A stretch of DNA of 64,000 nt from Albidovulum sp. (GTDB taxonomy: Bacteria > Pseudomonadota > Alphaproteobacteria > Rhodobacterales > Rhodobacteraceae), in NCBI GenBank assembly GCA_030837825.1, contig JAUQYB010000082.1, positions 1-64,000 of the forward strand. The letters are read 5' to 3'. Shown here in pieces: positions 9,127-16,460 of this stretch. Within the stretch, counting starts at the first letter, position 1. Every line of letters begins with the position of its first letter. The notes beneath the pieces are model-generated. The model did no database searches. It worked only from the letters and a program-made list of their open reading frames with translations, and was not told the origin of the DNA. A program made the position numbers and the translations under genes.

Positions 9127-10125
9127 CTACCGCCATTTCTTCGTCTCGAAGGCGCCCTGCGTCTGCTTCTGCCCTTCGGTCAGCGCGACGAGGTCGGCGA
9201 TGTTCGCCTCGCGCCCGGCGCGGATGTCGTCCACGGCCTTGCGGAAGGCCGACACGACGCTGCGCACGTAGGATTTCGACCGCTGGCGGCCCTCGATCTT
9301 GAAGGCATGGACGCCGGCGTCGATCAGCTCCGGCAGAAGCCGCGACAGGTTGAGGCTGATCGGCTCCTCGAAGGCATAGTAGCCCTCGGGCCGGTGGGGC
9401 GCGGTGTAGCGGCCCTTGCAGATCGTCGGATAGCCGGCCATCTCGCCCGCCGCGAAGCGGTCGATGGTGAAACCCGCGAGCGTCGACGACATCGACCCGT
9501 CGGTGTCGCGGATGTACTCGACGTCGGAGGCGGGCGAGCAGACCCCGTCCATGTTGGTGGACTGGCCGGTGAGGTAGTTGGTCAGACTGCACCGCCCCTC
9601 GACCATCAGCCCGTGGTTGCCGAAGATGAAGGTCTCGATCTCGCAGGGGATCTCGCGGCGGATCTGGCGGATTTCGGGAATCGTCAGGATCCGCGGCAGC
9701 ACCACCCGCTTGACCCCGAAATTCTCGCAGTAATAGCGGATCGCCTCGGGGCTGGAGGCAGCGGCCTGCACCGACAGGTGCAGCCGGATGCCGGGGTGCG
9801 TGCGCATGATGTAGTCGGCCACGCCCATGTCGGCGACGATGAAGGCATCGACGCCGATCCGCGCGCCCATGTCGGCGGCGTGGCGCCACAGGTCCACCTT
9901 GCCCGCGGGCGGATAGGTGTTGAGCGCCAGGAGAACCTTGGTGCCGCGGGCGTGGGCGTAGGCGACGGCCTCGGCCAGTTCCTCCGGCGTGAAGTTCAGG
10001 CCGGGGAAGTTGCGCGCGTTGGTCGCGTCCTGAAAGCCGCAGTAGACGGCATCGGCCCCGGCATCCACCGCGGTGCGCAGCGCCGCCGGGGTTCCGGCCG
10101 GGCAGATCAGTTCGGCAAGGCTCAT
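9127..10125 (-). CDS. ubiU: Oxygen-independent ubiquinone hydroxylation protein UbiU
   Basis: U32-peptidase-family partner of UbiV, 332 residues, the usual family length. It begins MSLAELICPAGTPAAL and contains VYCGFQDATNARNF and the U32 signature region MVEGRCSLTNYLTG followed by DGVCSPAS and YPTICKGRY, which supply the cysteines expected to hold an iron-sulfur cluster. It acts with UbiV and the lipid-binding UbiT in the anaerobic ubiquinone pathway. The start ATGA overlaps the ubiT stop by four bases, so translation is coupled. Confidence 0.95.
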   Translation of the reverse strand: MSLAELICPAGTPAALRTAVDAGADAVYCGFQDATNARNFPGLNFTPEELAEAVAYAHARGTKVLLALNTYPPAGKVDLWRHAADMGARIGVDAFIVADMGVADYIMRTHPGIRLHLSVQAAASSPEAIRYYCENFGVKRVVLPRILTIPEIRQIRREIPCEIETFIFGNHGLMVEGRCSLTNYLTGQSTNMDGVCSPASDVEYIRDTDGSMSSTLAGFTIDRFAAGEMAGYPTICKGRYTAPHRPEGYYAFEEPISLNLSRLLPELIDAGVHAFKIEGRQRSKSYVRSVVSAFRKAVDDIRAGREANIADLVALTEGQKQTQGAFETKKWR

Positions 10126-10652
10126 GTCGTCTCCCGTCGGGTGGCGTCGGTGGCGTAGCGCCGGCGCAGTTGGGCCAGGATCGCCCGGCCCGGCGGGCCG
10201 AACATCGCCGCCGTCTCCTCGGCGATGGAGCCGTCGACATCGTCGAGCGCGTTTCTCAGCCGCACCACCGCCTCGGTATCGCCGGTGATGGCCAGATCGC
10301 GCGAGAAGAAGGCGGAATCGCCGTCCTCCTCGGAATCGAGAAGTTCCAGCAGCAGCATGAACCGGCCGCGGATCGTCGCCCCCGCCGGCGGCAGCGCGTC
10401 GCGCGGCACCGCCCTGAGCACCAGCGCCTTGGGATCGGGGCGCAGATGCAGCGCGAAGGGCAGTTCCACCGCGTCGATGACGAAATCGGTGGTCTGGTGC
10501 GGCCCGAGCCGGGCGAAGAGCGAGGGGTGGCTGGCGGCGATGCGCCGGACCACCCGGCCGAGCAGCGGCTGGACAAGCGCGGCGGAAAGCCGCGCCACGG
10601 CACGCGACCCCGGAAGCGAAGGGAAGCGCGGCGCGTCGGTCCGGGCGGTCAT
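10122..10652 (-). CDS. ubiT: Ubiquinone anaerobic biosynthesis accessory factor UbiT
   Basis: A 176-residue SCP2-domain protein. UbiT carries the hydrophobic ubiquinone intermediates for UbiU/UbiV, in the role UbiJ plays aerobically. Segments FVIDAVELPFALHLRPD and IRGRFMLLLELLDSEEDGD fit the SCP2 fold, and AFFSRDLAITGDTEAVVRLRNALDD is the typical UbiT C-terminal half. It overlaps the preceding cyclo-ligase-like gene (ATGA at 10652) and the following ubiU by four bases each. The complete ubiT-ubiU-ubiV order supports the call. Confidence 0.92.
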   Translation of the reverse strand: MTARTDAPRFPSLPGSRAVARLSAALVQPLLGRVVRRIAASHPSLFARLGPHQTTDFVIDAVELPFALHLRPDPKALVLRAVPRDALPPAGATIRGRFMLLLELLDSEEDGDSAFFSRDLAITGDTEAVVRLRNALDDVDGSIAEETAAMFGPPGRAILAQLRRRYATDATRRETT

Positions 10653-11347
10653 GGGCGGGGCTCCTTCTCGGCCTGCACGCCGGCCTCGGTCAGGATGAGG
10701 TCGAGCGCGATGTCGTGCGGTTGCGGATAGATCGTCGCCAGCCGCGCCGATTGCAATCCGATTCCGATGGTGAAGGGGCGCGGCAAAAGCGCCGCCAGCG
10801 TCCGGTCGAAATAGCCGCCGCCGTAGCCCAGCCGGTAGGCGTCCCCGGTCCAGCCGAGCACCGGCGCCAGCGCGATGTCGGGATGCAGCCGCTCGGCCTC
10901 GGGCGGGGGCACCGGAATGTTCCAGTCGCCGCGCACCATCTTCGTCTCCGGCGTCCAGCGGCGGAAGACCAGGGGCGCCGCCTTCACCTCGACCACCGGC
11001 AACGCGACCGTCACGCCCGCCCCGTGCAACTCGGTCAGCAGGGGCCGCAGGTCCGGCTCGCCCTTGATCGGCCAGTAGCCCGAAAACACCCGGCCCGCGG
11101 CGCCGCCGAACCTTGCATCCAGCAGGCCGCGCAGGTGGCCGGCCAGCGCCCGCCCCACCGTCGCCCGCGCCTCGACGCTCATCGCCAGCCGCTCGGCTCT
11201 CAGCCGCTCGCGCTCGCCCCGGCGCCAGCGGGCGACGTCGCGCGCCTGCTGCGGCTCCACCGCCAGCGGATCGAAGTAGTCCGGCGCCACCTCGCCGGCC
11301 AGGCAGGGGGGCGAGGCATAGCGGCCGGTCTCCTCCTCGACGCTCAT
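10649..11347 (-). CDS. 5-formyltetrahydrofolate cyclo-ligase family protein
   Basis: A 232-residue MTHFS-family protein that would convert 5-formyl-THF to 5,10-methenyl-THF with ATP. It carries the family nucleotide-binding motif LGYGGGYFDRTL near residue 185 and YWPIKGEPDLRPLL near residue 90, in a fold of the expected length plus an N-terminal extension of about 30 residues. It overlaps DUF488 upstream and ubiT downstream by four bases each. Its place inside an anaerobic ubiquinone/NO-repair operon is not explained by folate recycling alone, so a specialised role is possible. The family call is firm; the substrate is inferred. Confidence 0.85.
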   Translation of the reverse strand: MSVEEETGRYASPPCLAGEVAPDYFDPLAVEPQQARDVARWRRGERERLRAERLAMSVEARATVGRALAGHLRGLLDARFGGAAGRVFSGYWPIKGEPDLRPLLTELHGAGVTVALPVVEVKAAPLVFRRWTPETKMVRGDWNIPVPPPEAERLHPDIALAPVLGWTGDAYRLGYGGGYFDRTLAALLPRPFTIGIGLQSARLATIYPQPHDIALDLILTEAGVQAEKEPRP

Positions 11348-11733
11348 GGCCTGCCTCCTTTCGCCTCGGCCGCCAGCGCCGCCCTCAGCCGGGCGGCCAG
11401 CACCACGGCCTGATTGTGGTCGCGATCCTTCGCGCCGTAAAGCAGCACCACCGGCCCCTTCCGGCACCAGGAAAGGCAGCGCTCCACCGCCTCTGGCCTG
11501 GCGTCGATCTCAGCGCGGTAGCGGGCCTCGAACTCCTCCCACTTCGCGCTCTCGTGGTGGAACCAGCGGCGCAACTCGTGGCTCGGCGCCACCTCGGGGA
11601 TCCAGTCGTCGAGCGCCAGCGCGTCCCGGCGCAGCCCGCGGGGCCAGAGCCGGTCCACCAGAAGCCGCGCGGCCGGGCCGGTGTCCGCGCCGTCGTAGAC
11701 CCGCGCGATGCTTATGCCGGTCGTTCCCGTCAA
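11344..11733 (-). CDS. DUF488 family protein
   Basis: A 129-residue soluble protein of the DUF488 family, whose biochemical function is not established. Family hallmarks seen are RVYDGADTGPAARLLVDRLWPRG near the N-terminus, WFHHESAKWEEF in the middle and GPVVLLYGAKDRDHNQAVVL near residue 100, plus one conserved Cys pair region (ERCLSWCRKG). It sits between dnrN/mini-ORF and the cyclo-ligase-like gene, overlapping the latter by four bases. The context suggests expression during anaerobic or nitrosative conditions. Confidence 0.85.
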   Translation of the reverse strand: MTGTTGISIARVYDGADTGPAARLLVDRLWPRGLRRDALALDDWIPEVAPSHELRRWFHHESAKWEEFEARYRAEIDARPEAVERCLSWCRKGPVVLLYGAKDRDHNQAVVLAARLRAALAAEAKGGRP

Positions 11734-11834
11734 CCCTCCGTCCCGGCCTGGAGGGCATCCTCCGCCGCGGGTGTCAGCGCCCGGCGGCGGTCGGCGTGGG
11801 CCCGCTTGGCGCGGGGGAAATGCAGGTCAGCCAC
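11730..11834 (-). CDS. Possible 34-residue coupled ORF or gene remnant
   Basis: GTG 11834 opens a 34-residue frame, VADLHFPRAKRAHADRRR continuing to the stop at 11730. It overlaps the dnrN stop by eight bases and its own stop overlaps the DUF488 ATG by four, the same coupling pattern as its neighbours. The opening resembles, from memory, the N-terminus of some carboxymuconolactone-decarboxylase (AhpD-like) proteins, so it may be the stump of such a gene cut short by DUF488. No catalytic cysteine remains. It may also be a chance frame. Confidence 0.3.
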   Translation of the reverse strand: MADLHFPRAKRAHADRRRALTPAAEDALQAGTEG

Positions 11835-12315
11835 GCGCGCTTCCCCCCGGCTCGAACTGCGGGAAAAGCACCTCGTTCTCCAGCCTGACGTGCTCCTCGA
11901 GGTCGCCGATGAATTCGGCGAGCCCGGTATAGAGCGCCGTCCAGGTGCGGCAGGCGTCATCGGGCAGCGCCAGCCCGCCGGTCACGCGGCGAATCTCGGC
12001 GACGTCGGTGCCGTGATCGTCATGGTCGGCGCGCATCCGGGCGATCGGGTGCTCCAGCCCCGGCATGCCCCCCCTGCGGATCGCCGGAAAGAGGATCAGT
12101 TCCTCCTTCTTCATGTGCACCTCCATCTCGCCGGTCAGCCGGCGCAAGATCTCGGCAAGCCCCTCCGGCACGTCCTCGGCGCCGAAATGCACGTTCTCCA
12201 CCTTCTCGGCCATGCTGGCGAGCTGCGGAAGCTGCTCGCGATGGCGGGCGTGGTAGCGCTGCTCGATGTAGAGCGTAAGCTGGACCGGGTCTTCAGTCGG
12301 GACGATGTGTGTCAT
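11827..12315 (-). CDS. dnrN: Hemerythrin-type iron-sulfur repair protein (DnrN/RIC-like)
   Basis: A 162-residue protein with one hemerythrin-like domain. Di-iron ligand candidates are visible in YHARHREQLP, HMKKEELILFP, HPIARMRADHDDHG and HVRLENEVLFP, the order seen in YtfE/ScdA/DnrN proteins that restore iron centres damaged by NO. The N-terminal ScdA domain of longer relatives is absent. It is the first clear gene of the leftward run and is divergent from nsrR, the usual regulator of this family, so NsrR control is likely. Confidence 0.88.
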   Translation of the reverse strand: MTHIVPTEDPVQLTLYIEQRYHARHREQLPQLASMAEKVENVHFGAEDVPEGLAEILRRLTGEMEVHMKKEELILFPAIRRGGMPGLEHPIARMRADHDDHGTDVAEIRRVTGGLALPDDACRTWTALYTGLAEFIGDLEEHVRLENEVLFPQFEPGGSARG

Positions 12316-12328
12316 GGGCGAAACCTTA

Positions 12329-12538
12329 TCATCGGCGGAGGTTCGGGATGGCGGCGGCCGGCTTTCCGGCCGCATCCTTCGCCGCGGTGCCGGTCGGGGC
12401 AGCAGCCGCGGCGGCAGCCTCCGCTTCGGCCCGGGCCTCGGCGCAGGCGCAGCGGCAGGAGCCCGCGACGCGCGGCGCCTCCGCCTGACCGGAGGTCGCA
12501 CCGCCGGACCCGTGCCTGGGGGAGTTGGTTTCTGACAT
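12329..12538 (-). CDS. Possible small alanine-rich CxC protein upstream of dnrN
   Basis: ATG 12538 opens a 69-residue frame ending 13 bases before the dnrN start. It has a polar N-terminus ([13 protein letters not shown]), a central SCRCACAEA segment with three closely spaced cysteines, an alanine-rich stretch and a basic end (IPNLRR). No family is recognised. The only purine-rich ribosome-site candidate, AGGA, touches the ATG, which weakens the case. The cysteine cluster beside an NO-repair gene could bind metal or iron-sulfur, but this is inference. Confidence 0.35.
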   Translation of the reverse strand: MSETNSPRHGSGGATSGQAEAPRVAGSCRCACAEARAEAEAAAAAAAPTGTAAKDAAGKPAAAIPNLRR

Positions 12539-12576
12539 CCTGTCGGGGCTTTCGTCCGCGTTAACGGGATTCGCGC

Positions 12577-12604
12577 TTGCAATCCTCTCTAGCCCCCCTA
12601 ATAG
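12577..12604 (+). promoter_or_regulatory. Candidate nsrR promoter
   Basis: TTGCAA (12577-12582) and TAATAG (12599-12604) with 16 bases between would start transcription near 12612, 32 bases before the nsrR ATG. No confident NsrR palindrome was found in the 105-base divergent gap. Confidence 0.3.
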
Positions 12605-12643
12605 GTACTGTAAATGCCAATTCAGGCGGAGCCGCCGGCCACC

Positions 12644-13102
12644 ATGCGATTGACCTCCTTCACCGATTACGGGCTGCGCATGCTGATGCGCATGGCCGGC
12701 GCGCCCGGCCGCGCCTTCTCGACCGCCGAACTGGCCGAGGAGCTTGGCCTCTCGCGCAACCATCTGGCCAAGATCATGCAGCGGCTGTCGCAGGCGGGCT
12801 TCGTCGAGACCCGTCGCGGCGGCGGCGGCGGCGCCACGCTGGCGCGCCCGGCCGAGGCGATCCGCCTCGGCGCGGTGGTGCGGCTTCTGGAGGAAGGCCA
12901 GCCGCTGGTCGACTGCTTTGCCCTGCAGCACGGCGGTTGCAGCCTTGACGGCCGCTGCCGGCTCAAGGCGCGGCTGCGCTCGGCCGAGGCGGCCTTCCTC
13001 GACGATCTCGATCGTTCGACCCTGGCAGAGGTGGCGCTGCCGCCGGCGCCGCCGGCGCCCTTCAGGCCGGAGGGCGACGGCCCCGCGGCGCGCGTCGCCT
13101 GA
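12644..13102 (+). CDS. nsrR: Rrf2-family NO-sensing repressor NsrR
   Basis: A 152-residue Rrf2 regulator. The winged helix starts at MRLTSFTDYGLRMLM, with the recognition region LGLSRNHLAKIMQRL. The cluster-binding segment DCFALQHGGCSLDGRC places cysteines at 91, 99 and 105, close to C91, C96 and C102 of E. coli NsrR, as needed for an NO-sensitive [Fe-S] cluster. ATG 12644 gives the conserved N-terminus; an upstream in-frame ATG at 12614 would add ten unlike residues. Neither has a good ribosome site. It is divergent from dnrN, its classic target. The tail is a proline-rich stretch (PPAPPAPF) not typical of the family. Confidence 0.88.
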   Translation: MRLTSFTDYGLRMLMRMAGAPGRAFSTAELAEELGLSRNHLAKIMQRLSQAGFVETRRGGGGGATLARPAEAIRLGAVVRLLEEGQPLVDCFALQHGGCSLDGRCRLKARLRSAEAAFLDDLDRSTLAEVALPPAPPAPFRPEGDGPAARVA

Positions 13103-13129
13103 CCGCCGCCGCGCACGGCGCCACGGACG

Positions 13130-13831
13130 TCAGATCTCGGTGTGCATCCGGTATCCCGGATGGAACACCAGCCGGACCGAGGTGATGATCCGCCCCGCCC
13201 GCCGCGTCGTCCGGTCAAGGACGAAGAGCCCCACCCCCTCGGCGCAGCCGAGGACCGAGGCCTCGGCCGGCGTCGAGGTGATCGCCGAGAAGGTGAAGTC
13301 GCCGGCCTCGAAGGGAACCTCGCGCACAAGCCATTCGTTCGGGCTGATCGCGGCGAAGGTCTCGGCCGTCACCGCCGGCACGACCTCGGGGTTGATCCAG
13401 CGGTCCTCGAAGACATAGGGCGCGCCACCGGCGGTATAGAGCGTCTGGAGGTGCAGCAGGCGCGCCTCGGCCGGGGTGCCCATGCGGGCGCGGACCTCGG
13501 GCGGCGGCAGCGCGGTCTCGCGGCAAAGGAGCGTGTGGCGGAAGGCAAGCCCGCGCCCCTCGATCTCGTCGCGGATCAGCGGAATATCCAGCCGCGCCCG
13601 CCGCACCGGGTTGGCCGCGACCCGGGTGCCGGCCTTGCGTCGGCGGTCGAGGATGCCCTCGTCCGCCAGCTCCCTCAGCGCCCGGTTCACCGTCGCGCGG
13701 GCACAGCCAAACTCGCGGGCGAGATCGGCCTCGTGGGGAATGAACTCTCCCGGACGCCAGACCCGCGCGGCGATCCGGCGGCGGACCTCGTCCTGCACCG
13801 CCAGCCAGTTCCGGATCGCGGCCGCGGTCAC
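13130..13831 (-). CDS. hutC: Histidine-utilisation repressor HutC (GntR family)
   Basis: A 233-residue GntR/HutC regulator: N-terminal winged helix (PHEADLAREFGCARATVNRALRELADEGIL, about residues 30-60) and a C-terminal UTRA ligand domain (LLHLQTLYTAGGAPYVFEDRWINPEVVP). HutC represses hut genes and is released by urocanate. Start GTG 13831 overlaps the hutF stop (GTGA), so it is co-transcribed with hutF and would be autoregulated from the operator at 15222-15237. Confidence 0.93.
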   Translation of the reverse strand: MTAAAIRNWLAVQDEVRRRIAARVWRPGEFIPHEADLAREFGCARATVNRALRELADEGILDRRRKAGTRVAANPVRRARLDIPLIRDEIEGRGLAFRHTLLCRETALPPPEVRARMGTPAEARLLHLQTLYTAGGAPYVFEDRWINPEVVPAVTAETFAAISPNEWLVREVPFEAGDFTFSAITSTPAEASVLGCAEGVGLFVLDRTTRRAGRIITSVRLVFHPGYRMHTEI

Positions 13832-15195
13832 ATCGCGTCTCCCAGCACCTTCATCGCCCGCCGGTAGCCGGCCAGGATGCCCTCCCGCGCGACATGCCGC
13901 CCGGCCCTGACCAGATGCCGGCCGGCCGACCAGACCTCCCGCACCATGCGGTCGTCCCCGGCGAAGATCCAGGTGTCGAGGAGGGCGTCGCCGCCCCGCC
14001 CCTGAAGATCGACATGGCTGCCGTCGAGCGCGACCAGATCGGCCAGAAATCCCGGCGCGATCGCCCCCGTCTCCCGCCCCGCGGCAAGGGCCCCGCCAAG
14101 CGCGGCCGCCTCGAACAGCCGCCGCCCGGTGGACATCTCCGGCGTGGCGAGCGCGGCGCGCGACCGGTCGCGCAGGCGCTGCGAATATTCCAGCGTGCGA
14201 AGCTCCTCGGAAAGCGCGATGCGGATGTTGGAATCCGAACCCACGGCGATGCGCCCACCCGCGTCCAGCCAGCGCACGCCGTCGAAGATGCCGTCGCCGA
14301 GGCTCGATTCGGTGATCGGGCAGAGCCCGGCCACCGCGCCGGAGCGCGCCAGCCCCCCGGTCTCGGCGGGCTCCATCTGGGTGCAGTGGATGAAGGTGAA
14401 GCGCCGGTCCGGCCCGACATGGTCCAGCACCCACTCCACCGGCCGCGCGCCCAGCGCCGCGCGCACCTCCTCGACCTCGGCCACCTGCTCGGCGAGGTGC
14501 ATGTGCACCGGCCCATCGGGCGCCAGCGCCACCAGATCGGCGATCGCCTCGGGCGCCACCGCCCGCAGGGAATGCGGGGCGACGCCGATGCGGCAGTCCT
14601 CCGGCAGCGCCTTCAGCGCCGCAGCCGAGGCGGCGTGCAGCCGGGCGAAACCGTCGCGGTCGGTGCCGAAGCGGATCTGCCCGGGGCCGAGCGGGCGGCG
14701 GTCGCAGCCGCCGAACTGGTAGTGCACCGGCAGAAGCGTGAGGCCGATCCCGGTCCGCGCCGCCGCCGCGGCAATCCGCCCGGCCATCTCGGCAAGGTCG
14801 TCATAGGGTCGCCCGCCGGGGCGGTGGTGCAGGTAGTGGAATTCGACGTTGGTGGCATAGCCTGCCTCCAGCATCTCCATCTGCACGAAGGCGGCAATCG
14901 CCTCGACATCCTCGGGCGTCAGCCGGTCGAGGAAGCGGAACATCAGCTCGCGCCAGGTCCAGAACGTGTCGCGCGGGTTCGGCCCCCGCCGTTCGGTCAA
15001 CCCTGCCATCGCCCGCTGGAAGGCGTGGCTGTGCGCGTTCGCCGGCGCCGGCAGAAGGATGTCGACGACATGGTCCGCCGCCCGCGGCGCGCCCTCCTCC
15101 ACCGCCGCGATCCGCCCCGCCGCATCCAGCGTGACCCGCACGTCCCGGGCCCAGCCGGTCCCGGCCAAGGCCTGCCCGGCCCAGAGTGTCGTCAT
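13828..15195 (-). CDS. hutF: Formimidoylglutamate deiminase HutF
   Basis: A 455-residue amidohydrolase that converts N-formimidoyl-L-glutamate to N-formyl-L-glutamate and ammonia. Metal ligands are seen in [14 protein letters not shown] (H-x-H), [14 protein letters not shown] and GSDSNIRI. Family segments [13 protein letters not shown] and [10 protein letters not shown] are also present. ATG 15195 is preceded by GCGGGGATC, a usable ribosome site. A longer frame to 15240 would run into the operator and is not preferred. With hutG below it defines the two-step HutF/HutG branch of histidine breakdown. Confidence 0.95.
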   Translation of the reverse strand: MTTLWAGQALAGTGWARDVRVTLDAAGRIAAVEEGAPRAADHVVDILLPAPANAHSHAFQRAMAGLTERRGPNPRDTFWTWRELMFRFLDRLTPEDVEAIAAFVQMEMLEAGYATNVEFHYLHHRPGGRPYDDLAEMAGRIAAAAARTGIGLTLLPVHYQFGGCDRRPLGPGQIRFGTDRDGFARLHAASAAALKALPEDCRIGVAPHSLRAVAPEAIADLVALAPDGPVHMHLAEQVAEVEEVRAALGARPVEWVLDHVGPDRRFTFIHCTQMEPAETGGLARSGAVAGLCPITESSLGDGIFDGVRWLDAGGRIAVGSDSNIRIALSEELRTLEYSQRLRDRSRAALATPEMSTGRRLFEAAALGGALAAGRETGAIAPGFLADLVALDGSHVDLQGRGGDALLDTWIFAGDDRMVREVWSAGRHLVRAGRHVAREGILAGYRRAMKVLGDAM

Positions 15196-15208
15196 GGTCG
15201 ATCCCCGC

Positions 15209-15237
15209 TTGACGGATAATATGTATGAACATATACA
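15209..15237. promoter_or_regulatory. hutI promoter with HutC operator
   Basis: TTGACG (15209-15214) and TATACA (15232-15237), 17 bases apart, form a rightward promoter for hutI. The inverted repeat TGTAT-N6-ATACA (15222-15237) covers its spacer and -10. A leftward -10-like TATTAT lies at 15216-15221 for hutF. TGTATA-type repeats are typical HutC targets, so one bound repressor could close both directions. Confidence 0.6.
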
Positions 15238-15266
15238 CATCTACCATGCACATAACAAGCCGACTC

Positions 15267-16460
15267 ATGCTGCTCAGGAACGCCGTCCTCGCCGGAACCG
15301 ACGCCGATGCGCCCTCCGGGCTGATCGAACGCGGCGCGGTAGTGACCGAGGGCGACCGGATCGCCTGGGCCGGGCCGGAGGCGGCGCTGCCGGACCGGTT
15401 CCGGGGGGCCGAACCGCTCGACCTCGAGGGCCGGCTGGTCACGCCCGGCCTGATCGACTGCCATACCCACATCGTCCACGGCGGCAACCGCGCCCGCGAG
15501 TTCGAGATGCGGCTCGAGGGCAAAAGCTACGAGGAGATCGCCCGCGCCGGCGGCGGCATCCTCTCCACCGTCACGGCGACGCGCGCCGCCGGCGAGGACG
15601 CGCTTCTCGCCGCCGCCCTGCCCCGGGTCGACGCGCTGATCGCCGAAGGCGTCACCACGATCGAGGTGAAGTCGGGCTACGGGCTCGACATCGCCACCGA
15701 ATGCGCCATGCTCCGCGCCGCCCGCCGGATCGCCGCGGCAAGGCCGGTCACGGTGCGCACCAGCTTCCTTGGCGCCCATGCGATCCCGCCCGACTACCGC
15801 GGCCGCGCCGACGCCTATCTCGACGAGGTCTGCCTGCCCGCGCTCGACGCCGCCCATGCCGAGGGGCTGGTCGACGCGGTGGACGGGTTCTGCGAGGGCA
15901 TCGCCTTCACCCCCGGCCAGATCGCCCGCGTCTTCGCCCGCGCCAAGGCGCTCGGCCTGCCGGTGAAGCTCCACGCCGAACAGCTCTCCAACCTCGGCGG
16001 CGCGCGGCTCGCCGCCGCCGAGGGCGCGCTTTCGGCCGACCATCTGGAATATGCCGACGACGGCGACGCGGCGGCGATGGCGGCGGCGGGCACCGTCGCG
16101 GTGATGCTTCCCGGCGCCTTCTACACGCTCCGCGAGACCCGCCTTCCCCCGATCGCCGCCTTCCGCGCCCACGGCGTGCCGATGGCGGTAGCGACCGACT
16201 GCAACCCCGGATCGTCGCCGCTGACCTCGATCCTGCTGGCGATGAACATGGCCGCCACGCTCTTCCGCATGACCCCTGCGGAATGCCTGTCCGGCGTGAC
16301 CGCCCACGCCGCCCGCGCGCTCGGCCTTGCCGACGCGGGGCACCTGCGCGCCGGCATGCGCGCCGATCTCGCCATCTGGAACGTCGAAAGCCCCGCCGAG
16401 CTTTCCTACCGGATCGGCTTCAACCCGCTTTGGAAACGTATCTTCGGAGGCCGGCCGTGA
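15267..16460 (+). CDS. hutI: Imidazolonepropionase HutI
   Basis: A 397-residue amidohydrolase that hydrolyses 4-imidazolone-5-propanoate to N-formimidoylglutamate. Metal-binding motif [10 protein letters not shown] near residue 66, substrate loop [24 protein letters not shown] and [10 protein letters not shown] are all present. [10 protein letters not shown] at 15267 is the usual N-terminus. In-frame ATGs at 15246 and 15225 are less likely because the latter lies inside the promoter. No strong ribosome site precedes any of them. Its stop overlaps the hutH GTG by four bases. Confidence 0.95.
   Translation: MLLRNAVLAGTDADAPSGLIERGAVVTEGDRIAWAGPEAALPDRFRGAEPLDLEGRLVTPGLIDCHTHIVHGGNRAREFEMRLEGKSYEEIARAGGGILSTVTATRAAGEDALLAAALPRVDALIAEGVTTIEVKSGYGLDIATECAMLRAARRIAAARPVTVRTSFLGAHAIPPDYRGRADAYLDEVCLPALDAAHAEGLVDAVDGFCEGIAFTPGQIARVFARAKALGLPVKLHAEQLSNLGGARLAAAEGALSADHLEYADDGDAAAMAAAGTVAVMLPGAFYTLRETRLPPIAAFRAHGVPMAVATDCNPGSSPLTSILLAMNMAATLFRMTPAECLSGVTAHAARALGLADAGHLRAGMRADLAIWNVESPAELSYRIGFNPLWKRIFGGRP

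Noticed and set aside
9122-9136. Longer UbiV start at 9136
   Set aside because: It adds five unlike residues and overlaps ubiU by ten bases; ATG 9121 gives the conserved N-terminus.
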